Shown: piece after piece, positions 7,938 to 18,062 of the stretch
How positions within the stretch are numbered: position 1 is the stretch's first letter
How the letters are laid out: each line of letters opens with the position of its first letter
Assembly (NCBI RefSeq): GCF_010727945.1
Contig: NZ_AP022569.1
Location: 992,001 to 1,056,000, forward strand
Source of the DNA: Mycobacterium cookii
GTDB taxonomy: Bacteria; Actinomycetota; Actinomycetes; Mycobacteriales; Mycobacteriaceae
Direction of reading: 5' to 3'
DNA: 64,000 nt
Position numbers and translations under genes: made by a program
The notes under the pieces: generated by a model
The model's database searches: none
What the model saw: only the letters and a program-made list of their open reading frames with translations
What the model was told of the DNA's origin: nothing

Positions 7938-8050
7938 CGCCCGTCGGCGGCACCTGAAAAGCTTCTTCCGACATTTCACTATTTGTCATGTGTTTGCCGC
8001 CCAGGGCTCGCACAATGACGGCAACATCAACGCGGAAGAAAGCGGATCAC

Positions 8051-8398
8051 ATGACCCCACCTCGCTGGCTGGCCACACTCACCATTCCGTTGATCGCCGG
8101 CGCTGCCCTCGCTGCCAGCGCTGCGACGGCGACTGCCGATCCGAGGGATGACTCGTACCTCGATCAACTGCGCGGCGCCGGCCTCAGTTGGCCGCCGGGC
8201 CACGAGGAGGCGCTCATCGGGACGGCGTACCTCATCTGTGACGATCTCGGGTGGGGTTGGACGCCACAGCAGATTGCCAACAACGTCCACGCCAATCTGG
8301 ACCCCGACAACATCCACGTGCATGACGTCGGATCCATGGTGAACATCGCGCGTGCGGTCTATTGCCCCAATCAGCGGTGCTGGGCGCCCCACTGCTGA
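8051..8398 (+). CDS. DUF732 secreted protein
   Basis: About 115 residues. Signal peptide: PPRWLATLTIPLIAGAALAASAATATA, then the mature start DPRDDSYLDQLRGAGL, the classical opening of DUF732 proteins. Conserved cysteines follow in AYLICDDLGWG and VYCPNQRCWAPHC. The family is small, exported and of unknown function, abundant in mycobacteria. I placed the start at ATG 8051, directly before the signal peptide; an in-frame upstream start at 7988 would add a polar segment that spoils the signal. A second DUF732 protein is at 54788. Confidence 0.85.
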   Translation: MTPPRWLATLTIPLIAGAALAASAATATADPRDDSYLDQLRGAGLSWPPGHEEALIGTAYLICDDLGWGWTPQQIANNVHANLDPDNIHVHDVGSMVNIARAVYCPNQRCWAPHC

Positions 8399-8408
8399 GT
8401 CGAGGCAC

Positions 8409-9893
8409 TTAGAGCAATCCCGTCGCGTATTCGTCACTGAGCGGACCGCAGCGGATATCGAAACGCTCCCGGACTGTGTCAAGGACACGGCGCTGGCGTT
8501 CGCGTTCTCGACGGTGCGTGAGCGTGAACCGCATCAAGCCCGGCAAGCGACGCGGTAGCGGGTACCACCTATCGAAATCGAGTCCGTTTTCGTTGAACAC
8601 GCGACGGGGGACGCTGTCGTAGATAAGGCTGAGGTTGTGCTGGACGAGCGCGAAGAGCACATAGGGAAATGCCATCGCCGACTTGTGCCTCAGTTGTTGC
8701 CAATCGACTTCGTAGAGCGGGATCTCCTTGATCTTGTCCAAGAACAGCAAGTGGCCCAGGAAGTATCCCGCGAATGCAGGTAAGTGCAGCATGGCCGAAC
8801 GCATGTTGATCGAAACGACCGCCCCACTGGGCGAAACGTACGGCTCGTACGGGTAGTCGCCGGTGAGTCCGACATATCCGGTGCAGTTGACGACCCAGCT
8901 TCCAGGTTGGATCGTCTTCGTCGATCCGCTGCGGAACATCACCTCGGTCGTGCCATTGCGATCGACCACATCCTCGAAATAGTCCATGACGACATCGTTG
9001 AGGCCGGCAGAGATCGTGCGGTTCTCGGCCTCCGACAGCACTCCCAACACGAAGTTGTCCGCCTGGGGGGTCAAGAACGTGCCATAGGTGGCTCGGTACC
9101 ACGCGTGGACCTCTGATTCGTTCGTGCCGTCGAACCGGCGTCCCATCTCTGCGGCGACGGTGGCGAGCGGTGTGCCCTTCCACCAACGCCGGGAGCCGCT
9201 CGGCAGCAGGTTGTCGCGGCTGGCGAAGAATGTTCCCCGCCCGGCCACGAGGTTTACCTCGCGACCGGGGTATGCGGTGATCAGTGCGTGTGCGGTGTCC
9301 ATGGCGGTTTTTCCGCCTCCGATGATCCACATCGGCGCGTCGCTATCCCTGATGTCGCCCGCCCGGAAGTCGCAGGAGTCGGGCGACACCGAATGAACGC
9401 GTTTGCTGGAAATGGCGAGCGGTTCGTTCGGCGTGACTGCCAAGCCGGAGGCTTTGATCAGCCGCTTGGCTTCGACAACGAGCACCTGGCCGTCGGCAGC
9501 TCGACAAGCGACCCGCACCGTGCCGTTCGCTTCTTCCTCCGACTCGACGTTCCAGCCGAAGTACTCGTCGACTTGCACGCGCTCCCTTATCACGTCGAGG
9601 CAGTGCTGAAAATGGTCGAGCACCTCGCTTTTGGTCGCCAGGTGCGCGCGATCCTTGCCGAGGGTCCACTTGATATTGCCCGCGGTGAACATCGGATGTG
9701 GTTGATGCAGGCGCACATAGGAGTACACGTCTACCCACATGCCGCCTGCGCGCGCCCGCCGGTCGATAAGGATCACCTTGTGGTCCCGCGACAAGTACCG
9801 GCTCGCGGCGAACAAGGCGTTCAGTCCGGCGATGCCGGCTCCAACGATGCACACGTCGCAGGTTTCCACCGGCGAGGACAGGGGCGCGGACAT
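8409..9893 (-). CDS. FAD-dependent flavin monooxygenase-like oxidoreductase
   Basis: 494 residues. Two dinucleotide-binding motifs are present: GAGIAG at residues 18-23 for FAD and GGGKTAMD at 192-199 for NADPH. This is the layout of class B flavin monooxygenases and Baeyer-Villiger-type enzymes, but the canonical FxGxxxHxxxW fingerprint is not visible, so it may be a divergent branch. AAAGGTGG lies 7 bp before the ATG at 9893. It sits alone between a DUF732 gene and a broken regulator whose 5' end starts 100 bp away. The substrate is unknown; a hydrophobic C-terminal half suggests lipids or terpenoids. Confidence 0.8.
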   Translation of the reverse strand: MSAPLSSPVETCDVCIVGAGIAGLNALFAASRYLSRDHKVILIDRRARAGGMWVDVYSYVRLHQPHPMFTAGNIKWTLGKDRAHLATKSEVLDHFQHCLDVIRERVQVDEYFGWNVESEEEANGTVRVACRAADGQVLVVEAKRLIKASGLAVTPNEPLAISSKRVHSVSPDSCDFRAGDIRDSDAPMWIIGGGKTAMDTAHALITAYPGREVNLVAGRGTFFASRDNLLPSGSRRWWKGTPLATVAAEMGRRFDGTNESEVHAWYRATYGTFLTPQADNFVLGVLSEAENRTISAGLNDVVMDYFEDVVDRNGTTEVMFRSGSTKTIQPGSWVVNCTGYVGLTGDYPYEPYVSPSGAVVSINMRSAMLHLPAFAGYFLGHLLFLDKIKEIPLYEVDWQQLRHKSAMAFPYVLFALVQHNLSLIYDSVPRRVFNENGLDFDRWYPLPRRLPGLMRFTLTHRRERERQRRVLDTVRERFDIRCGPLSDEYATGLL

Positions 9894-9992
9894 CAGACCA
9901 CCACCTTTACTCGGAGAGATGACAATTGTGGGGCCGCAGCACCGGTGCAGGCGTGAGTAATCGACTACTTAAATTTCGCTCTAAAAAGTGAT

Positions 9993-12400
9993 TTGCGGAT
10001 GGGGATCGCGACCGGCGAAGCCGAGCTGCGGGGCGGGGATTACTTCGGTGTGGTGCTGAATCGTGCCGCGCGCGTGATGGCCGCCGGGCATGGTGGCCAG
10101 ATCTTGCTGGCCGACTCGACGGCGGGTCTGCTCAGCGGTGTTGATCTCATCGATCTAGGGCCGCGGCGGCTGCGGGACCTGCCGATCCCAATCCAGGTGT
10201 TCCAGGTTCGAGCCGACTGCCTGCGCACCGACTTTCCGCCGTTGCGAGCTCTGGATGTGAGTCCGGGGAATCTGCGCCCTGCGACGACGAGTTTCATCGG
10301 GCGCGAGTCCGAGGTCGGTGAGGTGCAAGCCGCGCTGAAGGCTCATCGGCTGGTCACGCTGACCGGGGTGGGTGGGGTCGGTAAGACCCGGCTGGCGCTG
10401 GAAGTAGCGGGACGGCTAGCCGATGAATTCACGGATGGAGTTTGGGTTTTCGAGTTGGCCGCGGTCGCTGACCCATCGGCTATGCCCGACGCGGTGGCTG
10501 CCGTATTGGGTATCACCCAACAGCCCGGGAAGAGCGTGAGCGAGTCGGTGGCGGCCGCGTTGGAGGGCCGGGTCAGGTTGTTGGTGTTCGACAACTGTGA
10601 GCACATCCTCGACGCCACAGCCGGTTTGGTTGAGGAAATCCTGACGCACTCGGAGACCGTGACGATTCTGGCAACCAGCCGCGAAGGACTCAGGGTCGCC
10701 GACGAGCAACTATGGCCGGTGCCGTCACTGGCTGCCGACGCGGGAATCGACTCTGCCGCGGTCTCCCTGTTCATTGAACGTGCACAAGCCGTATCGCCAC
10801 GCTTCTCGGTGGCCGACGCCTGCGACGCGGCCGCGGTGACGGAGATCTGTCGCCGACTCGACGGGATCCCGTTAGCCATCGAGCTGGCGGCCTCGCGGAT
10901 GGCATCGATGACCGCCAGCGAGGTGCGTGATCGTCTCGATCACAGGTTCCGGCTGCTGGTCGGGTCGCGGCGTGGCCTGTCACGCCACCAAACATTGCGT
11001 CACGCGGTGGCGTGGTCCTACGACCACCTCGATGACGTCGAGAAACCGCTGCTGGAACTGTGTTCGGTGTTCGCCGGGGGATTCGACCTGCAAAGCGCCT
11101 GCGCCGTCACGGGTTCCGATGATGACTTCGCCACCCTGGATCTGCTCGATGCCCTGGTGCGCAAGTCGCTGCTGGTCGCTGATCGGTCTTCGGGCGGACC
11201 CGATTTGCGATGCTGGAGACGATTCGCCAGTTCGCCGAGGAGCAACTCGTCGCGAGCGGGGCGGCGAATGACGTGCGAACCGCGCATGCTCGCCACTTCG
11301 CAGCGCGCGAAGCCGACGTCCTGGCTTTGTGGGATAGCCCGCGCCAGGGGGAGGCCTACAGCTGGTTCAGCGCGGAGTTGGCCAATCTGCGCACCGCGTT
11401 TCGGTGGGCCGCCGACCACGGAGATTTGGATGTCGCCGCCACCATCGCCACCTACGCGGCGTTCCTCGGCGTATGGGTCGAACAGTACGAGCCGATAACT
11501 TGGGCCGAACAGCTCATCGAGACCGCCCAGGCCGTCGACCATCCCCGGCTCGCGTTCCTGTACGTGTTGGCGGCGCAGTGCTGGACGACCGGACGGATCG
11601 AGACCGCTGTCCGCTACACCGAGGCCGCCCAGCAGCTGGTGATCGGCAGCGGCGGCCGCGAGGTGCCGTTCGGCTTCGCAGGCGTGCTTGGCTCTGCGTA
11701 CCTGGCCGTCGGCCAGCCCGAACGGTGGGCCCAGTTGTGCCGCGCGCAACTCGCACGCGGTCGCGACGCTCATGCATTCACCAGGACATCCCTCGTGCTC
11801 GCGCTGGCGTTCGGCCGTTGCGATGATGGGGCGAGGGCCGCCGCGAACGGCGTGATCGACGCCGCCGAAGCCACCGATAACCCGTATGTGCTCTCGTTCG
11901 CGTTATACGCCTACGGGCTCGCCTTCCGCGACCCCGATCCCGCTGGAGCGCTAAACGCCCTGCGGCGGGGCTTGATGATCGCTCAAGACAGCGGCAACCG
12001 CTACGACGAGTCACTCCTGACGAGCACCTTGTCCCAATTTGAGGCCGAGTACGGCGACCCGCTGACCGCGCTCGACTACTTCACTGTGGCGATCCGCAAC
12101 TACCACGACGCGGGCAACACCACCTTGATCCGTAGCGCGCTGGCTATCCTCGCCGCCTTAGTCGACCGGCTCGGCCGCTATGAACCGGCGGCCACCATCG
12201 CCGGGTTCGCCATCAGCCCCCTCACGACAATGGCCTTACCCGAGTTCAACAGCACCATCACCCACCTGCGCGAAGTCCTGGGCGACCCCATCTATGAATC
12301 GCTCGCCCGCAAGGGTGAGACGATGACCACCGCCGCTATGGCGACCTACGCATACGACCAAATCGACCAGGCCCGTGCAGGACTCGAAGACCCTAGGTGA
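9993..12400 (+). pseudogene. Cyclase-ATPase (AAA/NB-ARC) regulator, 5'-truncated and frameshifted
   Basis: Remnant of a class III adenylate/guanylate cyclase fused to an NB-ARC-like ATPase and a helical repeat C-domain. The homologous part starts abruptly with RMGIATGEAELRGG, the second half of a cyclase domain; the first half is missing and an in-frame TGA lies at 9954-9956. Walker A GVGGVGKT and Walker B LLVFDNCEH are intact. Near 11195-11198 one base is missing: the first frame runs on as SGGPDLRCWRR while the natural continuation (RFAMLETIRQFAEEQL) is in the next frame and stays open to 12400. Either part could still be translated (TTG at 9993, ATG at 11210), but a working cyclase is excluded. 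Confidence 0.85.
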
Positions 12401-12414
12401 GTTGCCGGGGACTG

Positions 12415-12861
12415 TCAGATCAACCCCGTCGCATCAAAGATCCACGACGTGTCCGCGGCCGCGAGATCCTCCAGCCACGTCGGCGGCGCCTGCGCGGTCA
12501 TGCCGCCCATGTCCCAATAGTCCTTCCACAGCGACACCTTGCCGTCGTCGTCGACGCGGTGCACCGAAACGAACTGCAGCACAGCGGTTTCCCCGCTTGC
12601 CCACCGCCAGGTCTCGGAGTGCTCGTACATGGCGTCGGCGCCGTTGGACACCAGCACCCCGTCGTGGTTCTCATACCCGGCCAGCGGTTCGAGCCCGACC
12701 TTGAGCCGCTTGACGATGTCGTCGGGTCCGCGGGCGGCCAGCGTCGGGCCGACCGGCATGTCGACGTAGATGCAGTCGGTGGACAGGAACGTCTTGACAC
12801 CGTCCCAGTCCCGGCTCGACAACGCCCGCCACAACCCACGCACCGCTTCGTCCACCGACAT
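12415..12861 (-). CDS. SnoaL/NTF2-fold (limonene-epoxide-hydrolase-like) protein
   Basis: 148 residues from the ATG at 12861 (MSVDEAVRGLWRAL). The cone-shaped NTF2-like fold is suggested by DWDGVKTFLSTDCIYVDMP and by VHRVDDDGKVSLWKDYWDM. Such proteins are small hydrolases, isomerases or binding proteins. No clear Asp-Arg-Asp epoxide-hydrolase triad can be assigned by eye. A longer frame runs upstream to 13023, but it overlaps the divergent hydrolase start and lacks family similarity. Convergent with the pseudogene at its 3' side. Confidence 0.7.
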   Translation of the reverse strand: MSVDEAVRGLWRALSSRDWDGVKTFLSTDCIYVDMPVGPTLAARGPDDIVKRLKVGLEPLAGYENHDGVLVSNGADAMYEHSETWRWASGETAVLQFVSVHRVDDDGKVSLWKDYWDMGGMTAQAPPTWLEDLAAADTSWIFDATGLI

Positions 12862-12950
12862 GGACCAAGGCTGACAGGCAACCCCGTGGCGCGCAACGAT
12901 CCGCGCATCCTTACAGTCTGCCCAGGCAACAACGCGTGCAGGAGGTAGGG

Positions 12951-14837
12951 ATGCCGACGCTGCGATCGATGCGTAGACGTGTCCGAAAGACCAGTCCATC
13001 GCCGTTCTCGCCGCCCTGGACACCGCGAGCGGCGCAGTACGGGGTGGGCATCCGGCACAACGTCGGGGTGCGGATGAGCGACGGGGTGGAGTTGCGCGTC
13101 GACATCCATTACCCCACCGACCGCGACACCGGGGAGCCTGCCGCCGGTCCGTTCCCGGTGCTGATGTCGATGACGCCGTACGGCAAGAAGGCCCCGCCGC
13201 CGGCCGCTCAGATCGGCGGCGGACCGACCCCGTACCTGATCAAACGCGGCTACATCGAGGTGATGGTCGACGTCCGGGGGTGCGGTGTCTCCGGCGGCTC
13301 GTTCCAAATGTTCGGCGACCGCCAGAGGCAGGACGGCGTCGAGTTGGTCGACTGGGCATCGAAGCTGCCCAACGCCAACGGTCGGGTGGGCATGTTCGGG
13401 GTGTCCTACCTGGCGATCAACCAGCTGTTCACCGCCGCTGCCGTCGGCCCGAATTCGCCGCTGAAGGCGATCTTCCCGGTGATGGCCGCCCGCGATTTCT
13501 ACCGCGACGCGGCCGCGATGGGCGGGGCGCCGCACCTGCGCACCGTGCGTGCCTACGGCGGGGTGTACCGGCTGCTCAACGTCGTCAACCCGATGTTGGA
13601 AGTGGTCCATCTGGGCAAGCATCCCCGGCCGCGGGCCGGCGGGGTCGCCGCGGTGCGCGAGCGCGGACGTGCTCAGCGTGGCTTCTTCCGGCCGTTGATC
13701 GCCGATGCTGTGGCCGGCGGCGACACCGCCTTCGACGAAGAGTTCTGGGATGCGTTACGTCCCGCCACGGTGCTGCCGGACATCGTCGCCAACAACGTGG
13801 CGGTCTTCCTCGTCGGTGGCTGGCACGACGCCTTTCAGCGCGGCGCGCCGCTGAACTACACCGCGCTGCAGAACGCGTACGCGGGCCGCCACGACGAGCA
13901 GCCGATGCAACCCGGCCAGCCGGTGTCCGAGCGGATCCGGCTGATGATGGGCCCCTGGTACCACGTCTCGGACTACGGCGGTCTGCATCTGCAAGCGATT
14001 CAGCTGCGCTGGTTCGACTACTGGCTCAACGACGCCGCCGAGGCGGAGATCTCCGGGTCGCCGCTGACCTTCCAGGCCATCGGCAGCCCGCGCTGGTTCC
14101 ACGCCCGCGAGTATCCGCTTCCCGCGGCGACGCCCACCCGGTTCTATCTCTCCCGTGATGGCCGGCTGACCGCCGACAGCGCGCCCGAAACCTCCACGGC
14201 CACAATCAAATACGTGGGACGCGGCCCGGTGGCCGGTCGAAGTGTCGAGCAGTGGACGCTCGGGATGACCAGCTTCATCCGCGCCCAGCGCGGCGGGAGC
14301 ACCCGCTACGACCAGGACAACCGGCGCGTGCATCGCGGTGCGTTGCACTACACCACCGAGGCGTTCGCGACGCCGACCCTGATCGCCGGTCCGATCACGC
14401 TCACCCTGCTCGCCACCGCGACGACCACCGAAACGCTGTGGGTCGCCCACCTCGACGACGTCGCACCCGACGGCGCCAGCCGGCCGCTGACTCAGGGCGC
14501 GCTGCTGGGTTCGCACCGCGCATTGGACCCGGAGCGCACCTGGTACCTGCCCGACGGCACCGTGCTCAAGCCGCATCACCTCAGCACCCGGGCAGCGGTC
14601 GAGCCCGTCGTTCCGGGGGAGCTGACCCGCTACGACGTCGAGATATTCCCCACCGCCGCGGTGCTCGAGGCGGGCCACCGGCTGCGTCTGACCGTGACCA
14701 CGTTCGACTTCCCGCATCTGGTCCCGACCGTGCCCGCGCGCCGCGCCCTGGCCGGCGGCAGTTATGAATTGCACCAGGGCGGACCGACGCCGTCGCACCT
14801 GCTGATACCGGTAGCCGATCCGGACAGCATCGACTGA
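12951..14837 (+). CDS. CocE/NonD-family serine hydrolase
   Basis: About 628 residues. X-Pro dipeptidyl-peptidase/CocE-type alpha/beta-hydrolase: substrate-binding start MSDGVELRVDIHYP, YGKKAPPP, the loop VDVRGCGVSGG, and nucleophile elbow GVSYLA with Ser152. The C-terminal half is the jelly-roll domain of this family (LTLLATATTTETLWVAHLDD, PGELTRYDVEIFP). Members hydrolyse esters, amides or acylated compounds. AGGAGGT lies 4 bp before the ATG at 12951, which decides the start. No signal peptide is visible, so it is probably cytosolic. The start lies 89 bp from that of the divergent NTF2-fold gene. Confidence 0.9.
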   Translation: MPTLRSMRRRVRKTSPSPFSPPWTPRAAQYGVGIRHNVGVRMSDGVELRVDIHYPTDRDTGEPAAGPFPVLMSMTPYGKKAPPPAAQIGGGPTPYLIKRGYIEVMVDVRGCGVSGGSFQMFGDRQRQDGVELVDWASKLPNANGRVGMFGVSYLAINQLFTAAAVGPNSPLKAIFPVMAARDFYRDAAAMGGAPHLRTVRAYGGVYRLLNVVNPMLEVVHLGKHPRPRAGGVAAVRERGRAQRGFFRPLIADAVAGGDTAFDEEFWDALRPATVLPDIVANNVAVFLVGGWHDAFQRGAPLNYTALQNAYAGRHDEQPMQPGQPVSERIRLMMGPWYHVSDYGGLHLQAIQLRWFDYWLNDAAEAEISGSPLTFQAIGSPRWFHAREYPLPAATPTRFYLSRDGRLTADSAPETSTATIKYVGRGPVAGRSVEQWTLGMTSFIRAQRGGSTRYDQDNRRVHRGALHYTTEAFATPTLIAGPITLTLLATATTTETLWVAHLDDVAPDGASRPLTQGALLGSHRALDPERTWYLPDGTVLKPHHLSTRAAVEPVVPGELTRYDVEIFPTAAVLEAGHRLRLTVTTFDFPHLVPTVPARRALAGGSYELHQGGPTPSHLLIPVADPDSID

Positions 14838-14894
14838 GCCGCAGCCCCAACGCCGTCCGCGCGACATAGCGGGTTATGGCGCATACTCGCCAGA

Positions 14895-15788
14895 ATGACG
14901 TCGTTACAGCGCTACATCGCCGAGGAGATCGCCGCCGACCACGTCGACGGGCTGCTGACTCGACGCGAGGCCATCCGTCGGCTGGCGCTGCTCGGCCTGA
15001 GCGCTGGCGCCGCGGGCGCGTTGATCGCGGGATGCACAGACCATCAGACCCGACCGCTGCACTCGGGTTCGGGCGAGGGCGTTGAGCCGCCGGGGTCGAA
15101 GCAGGCGCTGCCCACCGAGCCGATCACCTGGGCGGGCCCGCGCGGCGAACTGCAGGGCGCCTGGGCGCAGGCGCACAATGCCCGCCGCGGTGTGCTGGTC
15201 ATCCACGAGAACAAGGGCCTCAACGACTGGGTGCACTCGGTGGCCGAACGGTTCGCCGGCGCCGGCTACTCGGCGCTGGCCATCGACCTGCTGTCCGAAG
15301 AGGGTGGCACAGGCCAGTTCACCGACCCCGCCAAAGCCACCGCCGCGCTCGCCGCCGCTCCCCAGGACCGCTTCCTCGCAGACCTGAACTCAGGTATCAC
15401 CGAACTGCAGAATCGGGTTCCCGGCGGCAAAATCGCGGTGGTCGGTTTCTGCTTCGGCGGCGGGCTGGTGTGGCAGCTGCTGGCATCCCACAACGCGCGC
15501 TTGTCGGCCGCGGTGCCGTTCTACGGCCCACTTCCCGACAACCCCGATTTCAGCGGTGACAAGGCCACCGCGGTGCTGGCGTTCTACGGAGCTCTGGACA
15601 AGCGCGTCACGGATTCGGAACCGGCGGCACGAGCGGCCCTCGAGCGGGCCGGGCTGGTGCACGACATCGTCGTCGAACCCAACGCGGACCACGCGTTTTT
15701 CAACGACAGCGGGCCGCGCTACAACGCCGCGGCCGCCGAGGACGCCTGGCGTCGCGTGCTGGAGTGGTTTGGCCGCTACCTTTCTTAA
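14895..15788 (+). CDS. Dienelactone hydrolase family protein, Tat-exported lipoprotein
   Basis: 297 residues. The N-terminus has a twin-arginine motif (TRREAIRRLALLG, Arg23-Arg24) followed by a lipobox LIAGC with Cys47, so the protein is predicted to be folded in the cytosol, exported by Tat and lipid-anchored. The catalytic domain is dienelactone-hydrolase-like: HENKGL (Glu105), GFCFGGG with nucleophile Cys186, and NADHAFF for the histidine. Cysteine rather than serine as nucleophile is typical for the family. It lies between a CocE-type hydrolase and TesB on the same strand. Substrate unknown. Confidence 0.87.
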   Translation: MTSLQRYIAEEIAADHVDGLLTRREAIRRLALLGLSAGAAGALIAGCTDHQTRPLHSGSGEGVEPPGSKQALPTEPITWAGPRGELQGAWAQAHNARRGVLVIHENKGLNDWVHSVAERFAGAGYSALAIDLLSEEGGTGQFTDPAKATAALAAAPQDRFLADLNSGITELQNRVPGGKIAVVGFCFGGGLVWQLLASHNARLSAAVPFYGPLPDNPDFSGDKATAVLAFYGALDKRVTDSEPAARAALERAGLVHDIVVEPNADHAFFNDSGPRYNAAAAEDAWRRVLEWFGRYLS

Positions 15789-15803
15789 CGGCATGATGCG
15801 TGC

Positions 15804-16676
15804 GTGACCACCCCGCCTCCCGTCATCACGCTGAGTCAGGTCCTTGACTCCCTCGACCTCCAACAGGTCAACGCAGAGTTCTTCGTCGGCGAGCAGATCG
15901 ACGAGATCGCGCATCACATCTCCGGCGGCCACATCGCCGCCCAGGCCCTGATGGCGGCCAGCCGCACCGTGACCGGCCGCCTGCCACACAGCATGCACAT
16001 GTACTTCCTCCGGGCCGGCGACGCCCGGCAGCCGGTGGACTTCGAGGTCACCGCGCTGCACGACGGCGGTACCTTCTCGGCTCGGCGCGTCACCGCCAGG
16101 CAGTTCGGGTCGGTATTGCTGGAGGGGGTCGCGTCGTTCAGCAAGACCGTCGACAACGTTGTGTACCAACAGCTTCCGCCAGATCTGCCGGAGCCCGAAT
16201 CCGTGCCGGGCTTCGCCCAGCAGCACAGCGACTACGCCGACGAACTCGGTGGCTGGTGGGTACGCGAGCAACCCATCGACTATCGATACGTCGACCCGTC
16301 GGCCAGGATCGCAGCCGACCTCGCCGATGCGCCGCCGGCAGCTATCCGCATGTGGTGGCGACCCAACGGCATAGCGCCGGCCGATCCGGTGATCGCCGAC
16401 TGTTTGGCCGCCTTCGTCGCGGGCCGCACGCTGCTCGAGTCAGCGATGGTCGCACGCCGTACGACGCCACTGGGACCGGGGTTCTCGGCGTTGATGGATT
16501 TGGCCATGTGGTTTCACCACCCGCCAGATCTATCGGATTGGCTTCTCTACGAACAACATTCGCCCAGCGGCATCGGCGGTCGCGGATTGTCCCAGGGCAC
16601 CATGTTCAACCGCAACGGCCAACTGGTCTGCACCATGACGCTGGAGTGCTATTTCGGCGGACGGGCTAGCGGTTAG
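15804..16676 (+). CDS. tesB: Acyl-CoA thioesterase II (TesB type)
   Basis: 290 residues, double hot-dog acyl-CoA thioesterase: N-terminal repeat with ISGGHIAAQALMAASRTV and HSMHMYFLRAGD, C-terminal repeat with LAMWFHHPPDLSDWLLYEQ and the late block SGIGGRGLSQG. It hydrolyses acyl-CoA to free acid and CoA in the cytosol. Starts with GTG 15 bp after the preceding hydrolase, so probably co-transcribed. Its 3' end overlaps the convergent P450 gene by 11 bp. Length and motifs are normal for the family. Confidence 0.92.
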   Translation: MTTPPPVITLSQVLDSLDLQQVNAEFFVGEQIDEIAHHISGGHIAAQALMAASRTVTGRLPHSMHMYFLRAGDARQPVDFEVTALHDGGTFSARRVTARQFGSVLLEGVASFSKTVDNVVYQQLPPDLPEPESVPGFAQQHSDYADELGGWWVREQPIDYRYVDPSARIAADLADAPPAAIRMWWRPNGIAPADPVIADCLAAFVAGRTLLESAMVARRTTPLGPGFSALMDLAMWFHHPPDLSDWLLYEQHSPSGIGGRGLSQGTMFNRNGQLVCTMTLECYFGGRASG

Positions 16677-17994
16677 CCATCGACCGCGCCGGGCCCAACG
16701 CAACCGGCAGCGTCGACCAGCCGTGCAGAACCCGGGTGTCGCGACGACTGCCGGCACCCGCGGAGCGCACCTCGGGGAAGCGGTCGAAGAAGGCCCGCAG
16801 CCCCACTTCACCTTCGGCGCGAGCCAGCGCCGCCCCAAGGCAGAAGTGCCGTCCGCCGGAGAAAGCCAGGTGCCGACCGGCGTTCTCCCGTTCGATGTCG
16901 AACCGATTCGGGTCACCGAAGACGGCCGGATCGCGGTTGGCCGCGGCGACGTAGACCACCACCAGTTCGCCCTGCCCGACCGGCATACCGGCGATCTCGG
17001 TGTCGTTCAACGCAAGCCGCGCGGTCAGCTGCACAGGTGACTCCAGCCGCAGAATCTCCTCGACGGCGTTCGGCCACAACTCGGGCCGCTGACTGAGGGT
17101 GTGCAGATGCCCGGGGTTGTCCAGCAGCAGGCGAATCCCGTTGCCCAGCAAGTTCACTGTCGTCTCGAACCCGGCCGCCAAGACCAGACCGGCGACCGCC
17201 CGCAGTTCGTCTTCATCCAGATATGTTTCCGGCGAGCCACTTTCGGCTTTGCGGATCAGCTGGCTCATCAGGTCGTCACCGGGGGACCGGCGCAGCTGTC
17301 CCAGATGCTCGTCGAGCCAGAAGTTGAACCCGGCAATCCCGCGCTGCACTCGACGGTACTGCGGCCAGGGGAGTCCGAAATCGAGGCTGGGCGCCGCGAG
17401 TTCGCCGAACTCGAGGATGCGCTGCCGATCGCGGTCGGGCACCCCCAGGATGTCGCTGATGATCGCCACCGGAAGTTGCGCGCAGTACCTGTCGACGACG
17501 TCGACGACGCCGGGCTCGCGGGACAACTCATCCAACAGCGAGTCCGCGGTCTGCTCGACCCCGTCGCGCAATGCGGCGACCGCCCGCTGGGTGAACACCG
17601 ACGACACCGTCTTGCGGTAGCGGGTGTGGTCCGGCGGCTCGACGGCGAGCAGGGACGGCGGACGCAACGGGTGCAGCAGGTCGTCGCGGACGCGACGCTC
17701 CAGCCAGCGCAGCGGCGCCGGCAGGTTCGACCCGATGGAGAGCACCCGGAAGTCGTCTGAGCGCAGTAGTTCGTGCCCGATCGCGTGGTCTGCGGTGATG
17801 TAGCCGATCCGGGAGTGCACCAGACGACCGCGGGACCGGACCTGCTCGTAGAACGGCTCCGGGTCGGCCTTGACCGACGCGTCGGCGATCAACCGCGCTT
17901 GCAGATCGCCGCGCCGCGCGCCGAGCGAGGCGACGCCGCGGACGAAACCGTGCAGCGTCAGCCAGTGCAATCTCTGCTTGAGTGCGATTTCCAC
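16666..17994 (-). CDS. cyp140: Cytochrome P450, CYP140-like
   Basis: 442 residues. Oxygen-activation helix I motif AGFETT (274-279), ExxR as EILR (313-316), and the heme loop FSGGRHFCLG with proximal Cys385. Soluble bacterial P450, so a ferredoxin and reductase are needed as partners; none is adjacent. The position in the fbpB/glnA3 neighbourhood and the overall sequence recall CYP140 of M. tuberculosis (Rv1880c), whose physiological substrate I do not know. Assignment to the exact subfamily is from memory. Confidence 0.9.
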   Translation of the reverse strand: MEIALKQRLHWLTLHGFVRGVASLGARRGDLQARLIADASVKADPEPFYEQVRSRGRLVHSRIGYITADHAIGHELLRSDDFRVLSIGSNLPAPLRWLERRVRDDLLHPLRPPSLLAVEPPDHTRYRKTVSSVFTQRAVAALRDGVEQTADSLLDELSREPGVVDVVDRYCAQLPVAIISDILGVPDRDRQRILEFGELAAPSLDFGLPWPQYRRVQRGIAGFNFWLDEHLGQLRRSPGDDLMSQLIRKAESGSPETYLDEDELRAVAGLVLAAGFETTVNLLGNGIRLLLDNPGHLHTLSQRPELWPNAVEEILRLESPVQLTARLALNDTEIAGMPVGQGELVVVYVAAANRDPAVFGDPNRFDIERENAGRHLAFSGGRHFCLGAALARAEGEVGLRAFFDRFPEVRSAGAGSRRDTRVLHGWSTLPVALGPARSMANR

Positions 17995-18062
17995 GGGTGA
18001 GGCCCTCCACGTCGCCGGGGCAGTGCTGACGCCAGCCTACGACGCGCGGCGAGCGGCAGCGC

